In this document: piece by piece, positions 17,210 to 26,032 of the stretch
Position numbering within the stretch: the first letter of the stretch is position 1
How the letters are laid out: the number at the start of each line of letters is the position of its first letter
Origin: BP-133 sp040756995
Lineage (GTDB): Bacteria; Actinomycetota; Acidimicrobiia; IMCC26256; BP-133
NCBI GenBank assembly: GCA_040756995.1
Contig: JBFLYK010000029.1
Location: 26,494-90,493, forward strand
DNA: 64,000 nucleotides
Direction: 5' to 3'
The notes under the pieces: model-generated
The model's database searches: none
What the model was told of the DNA's origin: nothing
The model's input: only the letters and a program-made list of their open reading frames with translations
Program-made: the position numbers and the translations under genes

Positions 17210-17680
17210 ATGCTGGGACGGATTTTCTCAGCTCTGCGGGACGGGTTGGCGGCGGGAACGGTGGCCGGGGTCCTGTCGGGGGCACCCTCGACCGTCCACG
17301 CTCTCGTCACCGGCCGGGATCCGCTGACCGCCGCCCGGGCGGCGGGGAATCTGCTGCTGCCGGCCGGGGCCCCGTCCGGTGCCCTGCTGCTGGCCGGCGG
17401 CCTGGCCCACATGGTCGTCTCGCTCGGCTGGGGTACCGTCGTCGCTGTGGCCGTCCGCCGGACGTCACCCATCTCGTCGGGGCCACCCCCGATGCCCCGG
17501 GCCGTGGCCGTGGGCGTCGCCGTCGGAGCGGCCATCGCCGCCGTCGATCTCGGCCTGCTGGCCCACGGCCCGGTCGGCCGGCGTTGGCCGTTGATCCGGG
17601 CCCTGCCGGTCGGGCCCCAGGTGGCCGACCACCTCGCTTTCGGTGCCGTGGCCGGTGCCGTCCTCGCCCGCCGTGGCTGA
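17210..17680 (+). CDS. Hypothetical small membrane protein
   Basis: A 156-aa protein with three or four hydrophobic segments (GNLLLPAGAPSGALLLAGGL; MVVSLGWGTVVAVAV; AVAVGVAVGAAIAAVDLGLL; a short C-terminal AFGAVAGAVLARR). No family is recognised. ATG 17210 is preferred; ATG 17153 in the same frame is possible. The stop overlaps the GTG start of the cation efflux gene by eight bases, so the two are probably coupled. Confidence 0.6.
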   Translation: MLGRIFSALRDGLAAGTVAGVLSGAPSTVHALVTGRDPLTAARAAGNLLLPAGAPSGALLLAGGLAHMVVSLGWGTVVAVAVRRTSPISSGPPPMPRAVAVGVAVGAAIAAVDLGLLAHGPVGRRWPLIRALPVGPQVADHLAFGAVAGAVLARRG

Positions 17681-18758
17681 GACCGGCGACCACCATGACC
17701 ATGACCATGACCATCGTCATGGCCATGGCCATAACGACCGCCACGAAGATCACGGCTTCCTGCGTGGCCTCTTCTCCCGGCACCGGCACGACTCGGCGAC
17801 GTCGATCGACTCGGCGCTCGAGTCCAGCGAGCGGGGCATCCGGGCGCTGTGGGTCTCGCTCATCGGCCTGGGCACCACCGCCGTCATCCAGCTGGTGGTG
17901 GCGCTGGCCTCCGGCTCGGTGGCGCTGCTCAACGACACGTTCCACAACTTCGCCGACGCCTTCACCGCCCTGCCGCTGTGGCTGGCCTTCTCGCTCGGGC
18001 GGCGCCTGCCCAGCGCCCGCTACCCGTTCGGCTACGGCCGGGCCGAGGACCTGGCCGGGGGCGCCGTGGTGGTCATGATCGCCCTGTCGGCCGTGGTCGC
18101 CGCCTGGGAGGCGATCGACCGGCTGGTGCACCCCACCGGGGTCCGCTACCTCGGGGCGGTGATCGTGGCCTCGGTGGTCGGCTTCGCCGGCAACGAGCTG
18201 GTGGCCCAGTACCGGATCCGGGTCGGGCGCGACATCGGCTCCGCCGCCCTCGTCGCCGACGGCCTCCACGCCCGCACCGACGGGCTCAGCTCCCTCGGCG
18301 TCCTGGCCGGGGCCCTCGGCGTGGCGGCGGGCTTCGAGCGGGCCGACGCCATCGCCGGCCTCGTCATCGCCGCCCTCATTCTCTCGGTGCTGCGGCAGGC
18401 GGCCGGCGACGTGATCGCCCGACTGATGGACGCCGTCGATCCGGCCCTGACCGACCGGGCCCGCGGCGTGCTGGCCGGTGTCGAGGGCGTCGAGGACGTC
18501 GGTGAGCTCCGGGTGCGCTGGATCGGTCACCGACTCCACGCCGAGGCCGAGATCACGGTCGACGGCGACCTCACCCTGTCCGCCGCCCACCGCATCGCCG
18601 AGGACGCCCGCCACCGGCTGCTCCACGACGTCCCCCGCCTGGCGTCGGCCATCATCCACGCCGATCCCTGCGGCCACGACGGCGTCGACCCCCACGCCGA
18701 CGTGGAGCACCACGACCGCCGCCCGCCGGGGCGCCGGGACGGGCGGCACGAGCCCTGA
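17673..18758 (+). CDS. Cation diffusion facilitator (CDF) transporter with His-rich N-terminus
   Basis: A 361-aa CDF exporter of divalent metal such as zinc. The N-terminal tail is exceptionally His/Asp-rich (ETGDHHDHDHDHRHGHGHN), a probable metal buffer or sensor loop. Membrane helices follow with the metal site in FHNFADAF and DGLHARTDGL, then the cytoplasmic C-terminal domain (GVEDVGELRVRWIGHRLHAE). The GTG at 17673 is chosen because it overlaps the preceding stop. Its own TGA shares a base with the next ATG. The His codons come from a short CATGAC repeat in the DNA. Confidence 0.92.
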   Translation: MAETGDHHDHDHDHRHGHGHNDRHEDHGFLRGLFSRHRHDSATSIDSALESSERGIRALWVSLIGLGTTAVIQLVVALASGSVALLNDTFHNFADAFTALPLWLAFSLGRRLPSARYPFGYGRAEDLAGGAVVVMIALSAVVAAWEAIDRLVHPTGVRYLGAVIVASVVGFAGNELVAQYRIRVGRDIGSAALVADGLHARTDGLSSLGVLAGALGVAAGFERADAIAGLVIAALILSVLRQAAGDVIARLMDAVDPALTDRARGVLAGVEGVEDVGELRVRWIGHRLHAEAEITVDGDLTLSAAHRIAEDARHRLLHDVPRLASAIIHADPCGHDGVDPHADVEHHDRRPPGRRDGRHEP

Positions 18759-19534
18759 TGCCCGTCCTCATCGGAACGTCGGGCTGGCAGTACAAGGACT
18801 GGCGCGGCACGTTCTACCCGCCGAAGCTGGCCCAGCGGTCCTGGCTCGACCACTACGCCCGGTGCTTCCAGACGGTGGAGGTGAACAACGCCTTCTACCG
18901 CCTGCCCGAGCCCAAGACGTTCGCCGCCTGGGCCGAGGCCACCCCCGAGGACTTCGTCGTCGCCGTCAAGGCCAGCCGCTTCCTCACCCACGTCAAACGG
19001 CTCAAGGATCCCGACGAGCCGGTGGCCCGCTTCGTCGACCACACCCGCCACCTCGGCGCCAAGCTCGGGCCGGTGCTGCTCCAGCTGCCGCCCAACCTCC
19101 ACGCCGACTGCGAACGGCTCGACCGGGCGCTGGCGCTGTTCCCCAGGGAGTGGCGCCTGACCGTCGAGTTCCGGCACGACTCGTGGTGGACCGACGAGAC
19201 CGAGTCCGTGTTGCGGGGCCGGGGCGTCGCCCTCTGTCTGGCCGACAGCCCCCGGCGCAGGACACCGGTGTGGCGGACCGCCGACTGGACATACCTCCGC
19301 CTCCACGAAGGCCGGGCCTCACCGCACCCCTGTTACGGCCGGACGGCGCTGCGGTCGTGGGCCGAGCGGCTGGCCGACATGATGTCGCCGGCCGACGACG
19401 TCTACGTCTACTTCAACAACGACGGCCAGGCCTGCGCGGTGCGCGACGCCCACCGCTTCGCCCTGGCCGTCGACCACGCCGGCCTCCACCCCACCCGGGT
19501 TCCGGGCGCCCGGGACGTCCGCCTGGCCGAGTGA
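18758..19534 (+). CDS. DUF72 domain-containing protein
   Basis: A 258-aa DUF72 protein (TIM-barrel fold, function unknown). It begins LIGTSGWQYKDWRGTFYPP, the family signature, then TVEVNNAFYRLPE, FVVAVKASRFLTH, GPVLLQLPPN, TVEFRHDSWW and VYVYFNNDGQACAVRDA. Translation starts on the last base of the CDF stop (TGATG). Convergent with malQ, 13 bp apart. Confidence 0.92.
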   Translation: MPVLIGTSGWQYKDWRGTFYPPKLAQRSWLDHYARCFQTVEVNNAFYRLPEPKTFAAWAEATPEDFVVAVKASRFLTHVKRLKDPDEPVARFVDHTRHLGAKLGPVLLQLPPNLHADCERLDRALALFPREWRLTVEFRHDSWWTDETESVLRGRGVALCLADSPRRRTPVWRTADWTYLRLHEGRASPHPCYGRTALRSWAERLADMMSPADDVYVYFNNDGQACAVRDAHRFALAVDHAGLHPTRVPGARDVRLAE

Positions 19535-19547
19535 GCAACCCGTCGCG

Positions 19548-21413
19548 CTAGGAGCGGCGGAGCGCCTCGGCGATGGCGGCGGCCGTCGGGCTCTCCTCCA
19601 GTTCCTCCAGGGGGACGGGGAGGGCGATCGACCAGTTGGGCCGCTCCTCGACGGTGCCCGGCACGTTGGGGCGCTCCTCGACCACCGCCGCGTCGTCGAG
19701 GGTGGCGGTGAGGATCATCGACGGCGCCTGGGCCAGCAGCCGGTAGGTGTTGACCACGACGTCGGCCGGGCCGGCTTCGGCCGGGGAGCCGCTCCAGTCG
19801 GCCAGCCGGTCCCGGATGGCCCGGGCGCCCTCCTCGTTGGGGTCGAGGCCGAGCTCGTGCTGCTCGGCCAGGTCGGCCCCCGTCCACATCCCGGCGATCG
19901 TCGGCAGGTCGTGGGTCGTGACCGCCGCCAGCGCCTGGGTCGGGAACTCCGGCGGGCGGCGGGGCTCGAACCACAGCAGCCGGTACGACAGGACGCCCCG
20001 CTCGTGGAGCTCCTCCCGGACGAAGTCCTCCACGGTGCCGAGGTCCTCGCCGACGATGTAGGCGCCGGCCCGGTGGCTCTCGAGGGCCAGGATGTCGAGC
20101 ATCTCCCAGTGGCGGTAGCGGACGTAGGCGCCTTCGACGGGGCCCGTCCCCACCGGGATCCAGAAGAGGCGGAAGAGGCCCATGACGTGGTCGACCCGGA
20201 TGCCGCCGGCGGCCCGGAGTCCGGCCCGCAGCATGCGGATCCAGGGGTCGTAGGCCGCCGTCCGCAGCCGCCAGGGATCGAACGGCGGGAGCCCCCAGTC
20301 CTGGCCCCGGCGGTTGAACTCGTCGGGCGGGGCGCCGACCCGCATGCCGAGGGCCATGGTGTCCTGCCACAGCCAGGCGTCGGCGCCGCCGGGGTCGACG
20401 CCGACGGCCAGGTCCTGCATGAGGTCGATCTCGGCCCCCGCCCGGGCCAGCTGCGACTCCGTCAGCCACTGCAGCCAGGAGTGGTAGCCGACCCGGTCGG
20501 CGTGCTCGGCGGCGAAGCGGTCGACCGCCGGCGAGTCGGGCCGGCGGTACTCCTCGGGCCAGTCGGGCCAGGCGCCCGGGAACCGTTCGGTGAGGGCGCA
20601 GTGGGTGGCGAAGTCCTTCAGGGTCTCGCCGTGCTCGGCCCGGAAGGCGTCGAAGGCCGGGTCGCCGCCCGAGGCGGAGAAGCGGGCCCAGAGGTGCTCC
20701 AGGGCGGTCTTCTTGAGCTTCCAGATCGCCTGCCGGTCGATGCGGCGGTCGTTGTTGAGGGCCCGTCCCTCGGCGGCCAGGGCGGCGAGGTCGAAACCGG
20801 CGTCCGTGGCGGCGCCGGCGCCCGGCACCTCCTCGATGCGGAGGTAGAGCGGGTTCCGGAAGCAACGGCTCGACGGGTAGTAGGGGCTCGGCTGGGGATA
20901 GTCGGGGACGCTGGCGTGCAGCGGGTTGAGGAGACACATGCCGGCGCCGAGCCGGGCCGACCACTGGGCCAGGCGTCGCAGGTCGGCGAGGTCGCCGATG
21001 CCCCACGACTCCTTCGACCGGGTGGCGTAGAGCTGGGCCGCCCAGCCCCAGGTGCGGAGATCGGGCGGGAGGTGGCAGCGGCCGGGGGACACGACCAGCA
21101 GCCGGGCCCGCCCGTCGTCGCGGTGGACCAGCCGGTGGTAGCCGAGGGGCAGGTCGGCCGGGAGGGACCCGCCGTCGTCGACGTCGAGGACGCCGCCGTC
21201 CTCGGTGTGGAGCTGCCACGGGCCGCCGGCGGTGGCGTCGGCCGGCGCCTCGCCGGACCGGAACGTCACGACCGGGTTGTCGTGGGGCTCGAGGCCGGGC
21301 GGGGCCGGACCGTCGCCCATGGCCTCCCGGATGGCGGCCAGGGTCCCGCCCGGCACCTCGCACCAGTTGCCGGCGTAGTCGTGGTACCCCGCCGAGATTC
21401 CCCAATCGTGCAT
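19548..21413 (-). CDS. malQ: 4-alpha-glucanotransferase
   Basis: A 621-aa GH77 enzyme that transfers maltodextrin segments between glucans. The nucleophile is Asp408 in GIRVDHVMG and the acid/base is Glu456 in VGEDLGT. WGIGDLADL and LLNPLHAS appear at the barrel start and TTHDLPTIAGMW near the end. It adds to the alpha-glucan set at the left of the window. It follows the FAD oxidase by ten bases on the same strand, so they may share a transcript though no functional link is obvious. Confidence 0.94.
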   Translation of the reverse strand: MHDWGISAGYHDYAGNWCEVPGGTLAAIREAMGDGPAPPGLEPHDNPVVTFRSGEAPADATAGGPWQLHTEDGGVLDVDDGGSLPADLPLGYHRLVHRDDGRARLLVVSPGRCHLPPDLRTWGWAAQLYATRSKESWGIGDLADLRRLAQWSARLGAGMCLLNPLHASVPDYPQPSPYYPSSRCFRNPLYLRIEEVPGAGAATDAGFDLAALAAEGRALNNDRRIDRQAIWKLKKTALEHLWARFSASGGDPAFDAFRAEHGETLKDFATHCALTERFPGAWPDWPEEYRRPDSPAVDRFAAEHADRVGYHSWLQWLTESQLARAGAEIDLMQDLAVGVDPGGADAWLWQDTMALGMRVGAPPDEFNRRGQDWGLPPFDPWRLRTAAYDPWIRMLRAGLRAAGGIRVDHVMGLFRLFWIPVGTGPVEGAYVRYRHWEMLDILALESHRAGAYIVGEDLGTVEDFVREELHERGVLSYRLLWFEPRRPPEFPTQALAAVTTHDLPTIAGMWTGADLAEQHELGLDPNEEGARAIRDRLADWSGSPAEAGPADVVVNTYRLLAQAPSMILTATLDDAAVVEERPNVPGTVEERPNWSIALPVPLEELEESPTAAAIAEALRRS

Positions 21414-21423
21414 GGCCGGTTCT

Positions 21424-22842
21424 CTACCCCTTCGGCTCGGGCAGCAGCACGTGGGGGTTCAGGATCCCGGTGGGGTCCAGGGCCCGTTTGATGGCCCGGA
21501 AGGCGTCGATCTCGACCGGACTGCGGTTGAGGTGGAGCCAGGGCCGCTTGGCGGTGCCGATCCCGTGCTCGGCGCTGATGCTGCCGCCCAGGCGGGCTAC
21601 CAACCGGAGGACGGCGTCCTCCACCGCCGCCGCCCGGCTTGCCTGCGTTGCGGGAGGCAGGTGAGACTCCCAAGCCCCCAGGACGTTGACGTGGACGTTG
21701 CCGTCGCCGACGTGGCCGAACAGCACGCACCGGGCGCCGGGCGCGGCCCGGTCGACGGCGACGCAGACGGCGGTGAGGAACCCGGCGAGCTCGCCGAGGG
21801 GCAGGGTGACGTCGAGCTTCACCGGCACGCCGGCGGCGTTGATGGCTTCGGTGTGGGCCTCCCGGTACCGCCACAGCCGGGCCCGGCCGGCGGGCTCCGA
21901 CTCCACCGCCCCGTCGAGCGCCCGTTCGCCCACGCCTTCCACCACGGCTTCGGCCAGTTCCTCGGTCGGGTCGTGGGCGCCGGCCACCTCGACCAGGAGG
22001 TAGACGGGGTCGAGGCGCCCGAACGGCGGCATCAGCCCCAGGTGGTCGCAGACCAGAGCGACCCCGTCGGCCAGGAACAGCTCCACCGCCTCCAGCGATC
22101 CCGGCAGACGGCGACGGAGGGCGACCAGCGCCTCGAGGGCGGCGTCGGCGTCGGCGAAGGCCAGCAGCCCGGCGGTGCGGTGCTCCAGGCGGGGGACGAG
22201 CCGCAGCCGCAGCCGGGTGATGACGGCCAGGGTTCCCTCACTGCCGGCGAGGAGGCCGGCCAGGTCGTAGCCGGTGTTGTCCTTGGCCAGGCCGCCGAGG
22301 TGGGAGACGACCCGGCCGTCGGCCAGCACCGCTTCCACGCCCGCCGTCTGGGCCCGCATCCCGCCGTAGCGCAGCATGCGCAGGCCGCCGGCGTTGGTGG
22401 CCGCCATCCCGCCGACGGTGGCGGAGTCCCGGGCGGCGAGGTCGACCCCGAAGGCCAGCCCGGCGCCGGCGGCGGCGGCGTCGACCGCGGCCGGGGTCGC
22501 CCCGGCCCCGACGGTGACCTGGCCGGCGGCCACGTCGACGTCGTCGATGGCGCTCAGCCTTCGCAGGCTGACGACCACTTCGCCGTGCAGCGGCACGCCG
22601 CCGCCGACGAGGCCGGTGTTGCCGCCCTGGGGGACGACCGGCCGTCCGGCGTCGGACAGCGCGGCCATGACGGCGGACACCTCCTCGGTGCTGCCGGGAC
22701 GCACCACCGCCGCCGCCCGTCCGGCGAAGCGGCCGGTCCAGTCGGTCTCGAACGACGCCGTCAGGTCGGGATCGGTCAGCACATGGCGCGGCCCGACGAT
22801 GTCGGCCAGGCCGCTGAGCAACGGGTCCACGAGTCGGTCCAC
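21424..22842 (-). CDS. FAD-binding oxidoreductase (GlcD/D-2-hydroxyacid dehydrogenase type)
   Basis: A 472-aa flavoprotein of the PCMH/VAO type. The N-terminal FAD domain holds VVRPGSTEEVSAVMA, PVVPQGGNTGLVGGG and GGMAATNAGG. The C-terminal cap has GHVGDGNVHVN and ends SAEHGIGTAKRPWL and LDPTGILNPHVLLP. Substrates in the family include D-lactate, glycolate and D-2-hydroxyglutarate; the sequence does not settle which. It is divergent from the CoA transferase with 29 bp between starts, so they share a promoter region. Confidence 0.9.
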   Translation of the reverse strand: MDRLVDPLLSGLADIVGPRHVLTDPDLTASFETDWTGRFAGRAAAVVRPGSTEEVSAVMAALSDAGRPVVPQGGNTGLVGGGVPLHGEVVVSLRRLSAIDDVDVAAGQVTVGAGATPAAVDAAAAGAGLAFGVDLAARDSATVGGMAATNAGGLRMLRYGGMRAQTAGVEAVLADGRVVSHLGGLAKDNTGYDLAGLLAGSEGTLAVITRLRLRLVPRLEHRTAGLLAFADADAALEALVALRRRLPGSLEAVELFLADGVALVCDHLGLMPPFGRLDPVYLLVEVAGAHDPTEELAEAVVEGVGERALDGAVESEPAGRARLWRYREAHTEAINAAGVPVKLDVTLPLGELAGFLTAVCVAVDRAAPGARCVLFGHVGDGNVHVNVLGAWESHLPPATQASRAAAVEDAVLRLVARLGGSISAEHGIGTAKRPWLHLNRSPVEIDAFRAIKRALDPTGILNPHVLLPEPKG

Positions 22843-22871
22843 GGTGGCGCCATTGTGGTTGGCTCTAAGCC

Positions 22872-24062
22872 GTGACGTCGCAAGCGCTGGAGGGAATCAA
22901 GGTCGTCGACACGGCGACCCTGCTGGCCGGGCCGCTCATCGCCACCCTGCTCGGCGACTACGGCGCCGACGTCGTGAAGGTCGAGCACCCCCGGGGCGAC
23001 GCCCTGCGCAGCTTCGGCTGGGTGAAGGACGGCGTGTCGCTGTGGTGGCTGTTCGTCAACCGCAACAAGGCCTGCGTCACGCTCAGCCTCAGCCAGCCGG
23101 CCGGCGCCGAGCTGCTGAAGGAGCTGGTGGCCGACGCCGACGTCCTCATCGAGAACTTCCGGCCGGGGACCATGGAGCGGTGGGGTCTCGGGTGGGACGT
23201 CCTGTCGCAGGTCAACCCCCGGCTCGTCATGGTCCGGGTGACGGGTTTCGGCCAGACCGGCCCGTACTCGGCCCGGCCCGGCTACGGCACGCTGGCCGAG
23301 TCGATGAGCGGGTTCGCCCACCTCAACGGCTACCCCGACGGGCCGCCGACGCTGCCGCCGTTGGCGCTGGCCGACGGTGTGGCCGCCTGCGTCGGCGCCT
23401 TCGCCACGCTGGCCGCGCTGCGCCACCGCGACCTCACCGGCACCGGCCAGGTGATCGACCAGGCCATCTACGAGCCGCTGTTCTGGATGTTCGGCACGCA
23501 GGCCCTGGCCTACGACCAGCTCGGTCTGGTCCCCGGCCGGACCGGAAACCGCACGCCGATGACGGTTCCCCGCAACAGTTTCCAGGCCGCCGACGGCCGG
23601 TGGTTCGGCCTGTCGGCCGCCTCGCAGTCGGTGGCCGAGCGGGTGGTCCGCCTCGTCGGCCGGGAGGACCTCGTCGAGGAGGACTGGTTCGCCGACCACA
23701 CCGGCCGGCTCACCCACCAGGACGAGGTGGAGGACGCCATCGCCGCCTGGGTGGCCAAACGTTCCAGCGAGGAGGTCACCGCCGCCTTCGAGGCGGTCGG
23801 GGCGGCCATCGCCCCGATGTACACCATCGCCGACATCATGGAGGATCCGCACTACGCGGCCCGGGAGACGATCCGGCCCGTGGAGCACGAGACGCTCGGC
23901 CCGGTGCGGGTGCCCGGCGTGGTGTCGCGCCTCATGGCCACGCCGGGCGCCGTCCGCCACCTCGGCCGGGCACCGGGCGCCGACAACGAGGCCGTCTACG
24001 GCGCCAGATTGCAACATTCGATGGGTGAGATCGCCGCCTGGCGGGAAGCCGGAATCATCTGA
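22872..24062 (+). CDS. CaiB/BaiF family CoA transferase (class III)
   Basis: A 396-aa class III CoA transferase. LEGIKVVDTATLLAGPLIATLLGDYGADVVKVE and DVLIENFRPGTMERWGLGWD are family signatures, with GFGQTGPYSARPGYG and QVIDQAIYEPLFWM later. It moves CoA between carboxylic acids; the acids cannot be named from sequence. GTG start. Its nearest upstream neighbour is the divergent FAD oxidase, which could act on a related acid, but that is speculation. Confidence 0.9.
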   Translation: MTSQALEGIKVVDTATLLAGPLIATLLGDYGADVVKVEHPRGDALRSFGWVKDGVSLWWLFVNRNKACVTLSLSQPAGAELLKELVADADVLIENFRPGTMERWGLGWDVLSQVNPRLVMVRVTGFGQTGPYSARPGYGTLAESMSGFAHLNGYPDGPPTLPPLALADGVAACVGAFATLAALRHRDLTGTGQVIDQAIYEPLFWMFGTQALAYDQLGLVPGRTGNRTPMTVPRNSFQAADGRWFGLSAASQSVAERVVRLVGREDLVEEDWFADHTGRLTHQDEVEDAIAAWVAKRSSEEVTAAFEAVGAAIAPMYTIADIMEDPHYAARETIRPVEHETLGPVRVPGVVSRLMATPGAVRHLGRAPGADNEAVYGARLQHSMGEIAAWREAGII

Positions 24063-24099
24063 GGGACGCGACCCGTCCGAACGACGGTTCACAGAAGGT

Positions 24100-24129
24100 G
24101 TTGAAACTGGCAGGTCTTGGGAATAGGTA
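24100..24129 (+). promoter_or_regulatory. Candidate promoter of the sigma-factor module
   Basis: Two readings overlap here. GTTG (24100-24103), a 15-nt spacer and GGGAAT (24119-24124) resemble a SigF/SigB-type promoter (GTTT-N15-GGGTAT). TTGAAA (24101-24106), 17 nt and TAGGTA (24124-24129) resemble a housekeeping promoter. Either would serve the anti-sigma gene at 24175. Confidence 0.4.
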
Positions 24130-24174
24130 GGGTCGCCGGCCCACGCCGGATGGCACATTTCGAGGAGCGGGCCG

Positions 24175-24606
24175 ATGTCGGGCGAGCGGAACGGTTTGGA
24201 GGAACGCGAAGACCAGCTTCAGACGGCCGGCGACGTCCGCCTGGTGGTGCCCGCCGCTCCGGAATACCTGCGGCTCGTGCGGCTGACGGCCGCCGGACTG
24301 GCCAGCCGTCTCGGCTTCACCTTCGATGAGGTCGAGGATCTGCGCATCGCCGTCGACGAGTTGTGCTTCCACCTCCTGGGCGACGCCGGCGACGACGTCG
24401 CCTCCGACGAGCCCCGCACGATGGACCTCCTCTACTCGGCCGGGGCCGACTTCATCACGATCACCGGCCGCACCGGCCTGCCCGGTCCGGTACCGGAACC
24501 ATCCGAACTTTCGGAACAGATCCTCGACGCCCTCGTCGACGAACACGAGGTGTCGGGGAACAACGGCACGGTGACGTTCCGACTGAAAAAGCAGCGTGAG
24601 TCCTAG
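24175..24606 (+). CDS. Anti-sigma regulatory factor, RsbW-like (divergent)
   Basis: A 143-aa protein with an RsbW-like layout: DVRLVVPAAPEYLRLVRLTAAGLASRLGF, then DEVEDLRIAVDELCFHLLG. The N-box Asn is replaced (IAVDELCFHLL), and the G1/G2 ATP-binding motifs are not evident, so kinase activity is doubtful though sigma binding could remain. GAGGAG precedes the ATG. It ends four bases before the sigma-factor gene, which makes it the probable cognate anti-sigma factor. Confidence 0.78.
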   Translation: MSGERNGLEEREDQLQTAGDVRLVVPAAPEYLRLVRLTAAGLASRLGFTFDEVEDLRIAVDELCFHLLGDAGDDVASDEPRTMDLLYSAGADFITITGRTGLPGPVPEPSELSEQILDALVDEHEVSGNNGTVTFRLKKQRES

Positions 24607-24609
24607 CTG

Positions 24610-25380
24610 ATGGCCTTTGAAGCCACCGACCGAAACGAGCTGAGGGCCAAGCTCGAGGAGTACGCCCGGAGCGGCGACAAGGACCTGCGCGACGAGATCG
24701 TCGCCTCGCAGGTCGGCCTGGCCGAATATCTGGCCCGGCGGTTCAAGAACCGGGGCGAGCCGATCGAGGACCTGATCCAGGTCGCCCTCCTCGGCCTGCT
24801 CAAGGCGGTGGAACGGTTCGACCCCGGCCGGGGCCTCGAGTTCTCGACGTTCGCCACGCCGACCATCGTCGGCGAGCTGAAGCGCCACTTCCGCGACAAG
24901 GGCTGGGCGGTGCGGGTCCCCCGCCGGGTTCAGGAACTGCACCTGCGGATGGGCACCGTGGTCAACACCCTGTCGCAGGAACTGGGACGCTCCCCCACCA
25001 TCCCGGAGATCGCCGCCCGGGCCGAGGTGTCGGTCGACGAGGTGCTGGAAGCGATGGAAGCCGGGCGGGCCTACCGGTTCAGCTCCATCGACGCTCCCAC
25101 GGGGGACGACGAGGACCGCGTCGCCAGCCCGGCGGCGGCCCAGCTCGGCGAGGACGACACCGGCCTGGAGGAGGTGGAGCAGCGGATGCTCCTCTCCCCG
25201 CTGATCGCCTCCCTCCCCAAGCGGGAGCAGATGATCATCCACCTCCGGTTCTTCCGGGGGATGACCCAGTCGGAGATCGCCGCCCGGCTCGGGATCAGCC
25301 AGATGCACGTCTCCCGGCTGCTGGCCCGCAGTCTGGCGCAACTGCGCGACCGGGCCGGCGCCGAGGCCGCGCCCGGTTAG
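24610..25380 (+). CDS. sigF: RNA polymerase sigma factor, SigB/SigF type
   Basis: A 256-aa group 3 sigma factor. Region 2 covers LRDEIVASQVGLAEYLARRF to VERFDPGRGLEFSTFATPTIVGELKRHFRDKGWAVRVPRRVQ, region 3 has LGRSPTIPEIAARAEVS, and region 4 has LPKREQMIIHLRFFRGMTQSEIAARLGISQMHVSRLLAR. This is the general-stress family controlled by partner switching. It is flanked by an anti-sigma gene upstream and by CsbD, an antagonist and a second anti-sigma gene downstream. Confidence 0.93.
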   Translation: MAFEATDRNELRAKLEEYARSGDKDLRDEIVASQVGLAEYLARRFKNRGEPIEDLIQVALLGLLKAVERFDPGRGLEFSTFATPTIVGELKRHFRDKGWAVRVPRRVQELHLRMGTVVNTLSQELGRSPTIPEIAARAEVSVDEVLEAMEAGRAYRFSSIDAPTGDDEDRVASPAAAQLGEDDTGLEEVEQRMLLSPLIASLPKREQMIIHLRFFRGMTQSEIAARLGISQMHVSRLLARSLAQLRDRAGAEAAPG

Positions 25381-25401
25381 CGGGTCCTTCCCAGGGGGTA
25401 C
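25376..25401 (+). promoter_or_regulatory. SigF/SigB-type promoter upstream of csbD-like gene
   Basis: GTTA (25376-25379), a 16-nt spacer and GGGTAC (25396-25401) fit the SigB/SigF consensus GTTT-N14-17-GGGTAT well. It overlaps the end of the sigma gene and would give a leader of about 40 nt to the csbD-like start. This suggests the module activates its own downstream half. Confidence 0.6.
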
Positions 25402-25446
25402 CCATCTGGCACCTGAGACATGACCGAGGCGAAGGAGACTACAGAG

Positions 25447-25629
25447 ATGGCCGGTATGGACGACAAGATGGACGAAGCCAAGGGCCGGATGAAGGAAGCG
25501 GCCGGCGACCTCACCGACGACGACGAGATGAAGCGGGAAGGCAAGGCCGACCGCATGGGCGCCAAGGTCAAGGAGAAGACGAACGAGGTTGTCGACAAGG
25601 CCAAGGACGTCATCGACAGGGACCGGTAG
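25447..25629 (+). CDS. CsbD-like stress protein
   Basis: A 60-aa acidic, Lys-rich protein of the CsbD family (MDEAKGRMKEAAGDLTDDDEM; KVKEKTNEVVDKAKDVIDRDR). ATG 25447 is chosen for its GAAGGAG site at nine bases; an in-frame ATG at 25420 would add nine residues. CsbD was found as a sigma-B-dependent general stress protein in Bacillus; the biochemical role is unknown. Here it follows directly on a SigF-type promoter inside the sigma module. Confidence 0.85.
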   Translation: MAGMDDKMDEAKGRMKEAAGDLTDDDEMKREGKADRMGAKVKEKTNEVVDKAKDVIDRDR

Positions 25630-25659
25630 GCTCGCCGCAGGGCGAAGAGCGCGAGGGGA

Positions 25660-26013
25660 ATGCACGTGGATTTAGGGCTTGACGTCAAAGAGCAGAACGG
25701 TTGGGCCGTCCTGTCAGTGCAGGGCGAGGTCGACGTCTACACGGCGCCCCAGTTCCGCGAGCAACTCATCCAGCTGGTCGACCAGGGTCAGCGCTCGATC
25801 CTGGTCGACCTCGAAGGTGTGGAGTTCCTCGACTCCACCGGGCTCGGCGTCCTCGTCGGGGGATTGAAGCGCGTCCGCAGCCACGATGGCGACCTGGCGC
25901 TGGTCTGCACCCAGCGCCGCATCTTGAAGGTGCTGGAGATCACCGGGCTGACCAAGGTCTTCACGATCTACGACTCGGTCGATGCCGCCGTCGGCGGCGC
26001 CGGGCAGGGCTGA
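25660..26013 (+). CDS. rsbV: Anti-sigma factor antagonist (STAS domain)
   Basis: A 117-aa STAS protein of the RsbV/SpoIIAA class. The phosphorylation site is in EFLDSTGLGVLVGGL, preceded by ILVDLEGV. In its unphosphorylated form it would bind the anti-sigma factor and free the sigma factor. AGGGG lies just before the ATG. The second anti-sigma gene starts 19 bases downstream. Confidence 0.93.
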   Translation: MHVDLGLDVKEQNGWAVLSVQGEVDVYTAPQFREQLIQLVDQGQRSILVDLEGVEFLDSTGLGVLVGGLKRVRSHDGDLALVCTQRRILKVLEITGLTKVFTIYDSVDAAVGGAGQG

Positions 26014-26032
26014 CCACCCGGGCGGGGGCTCC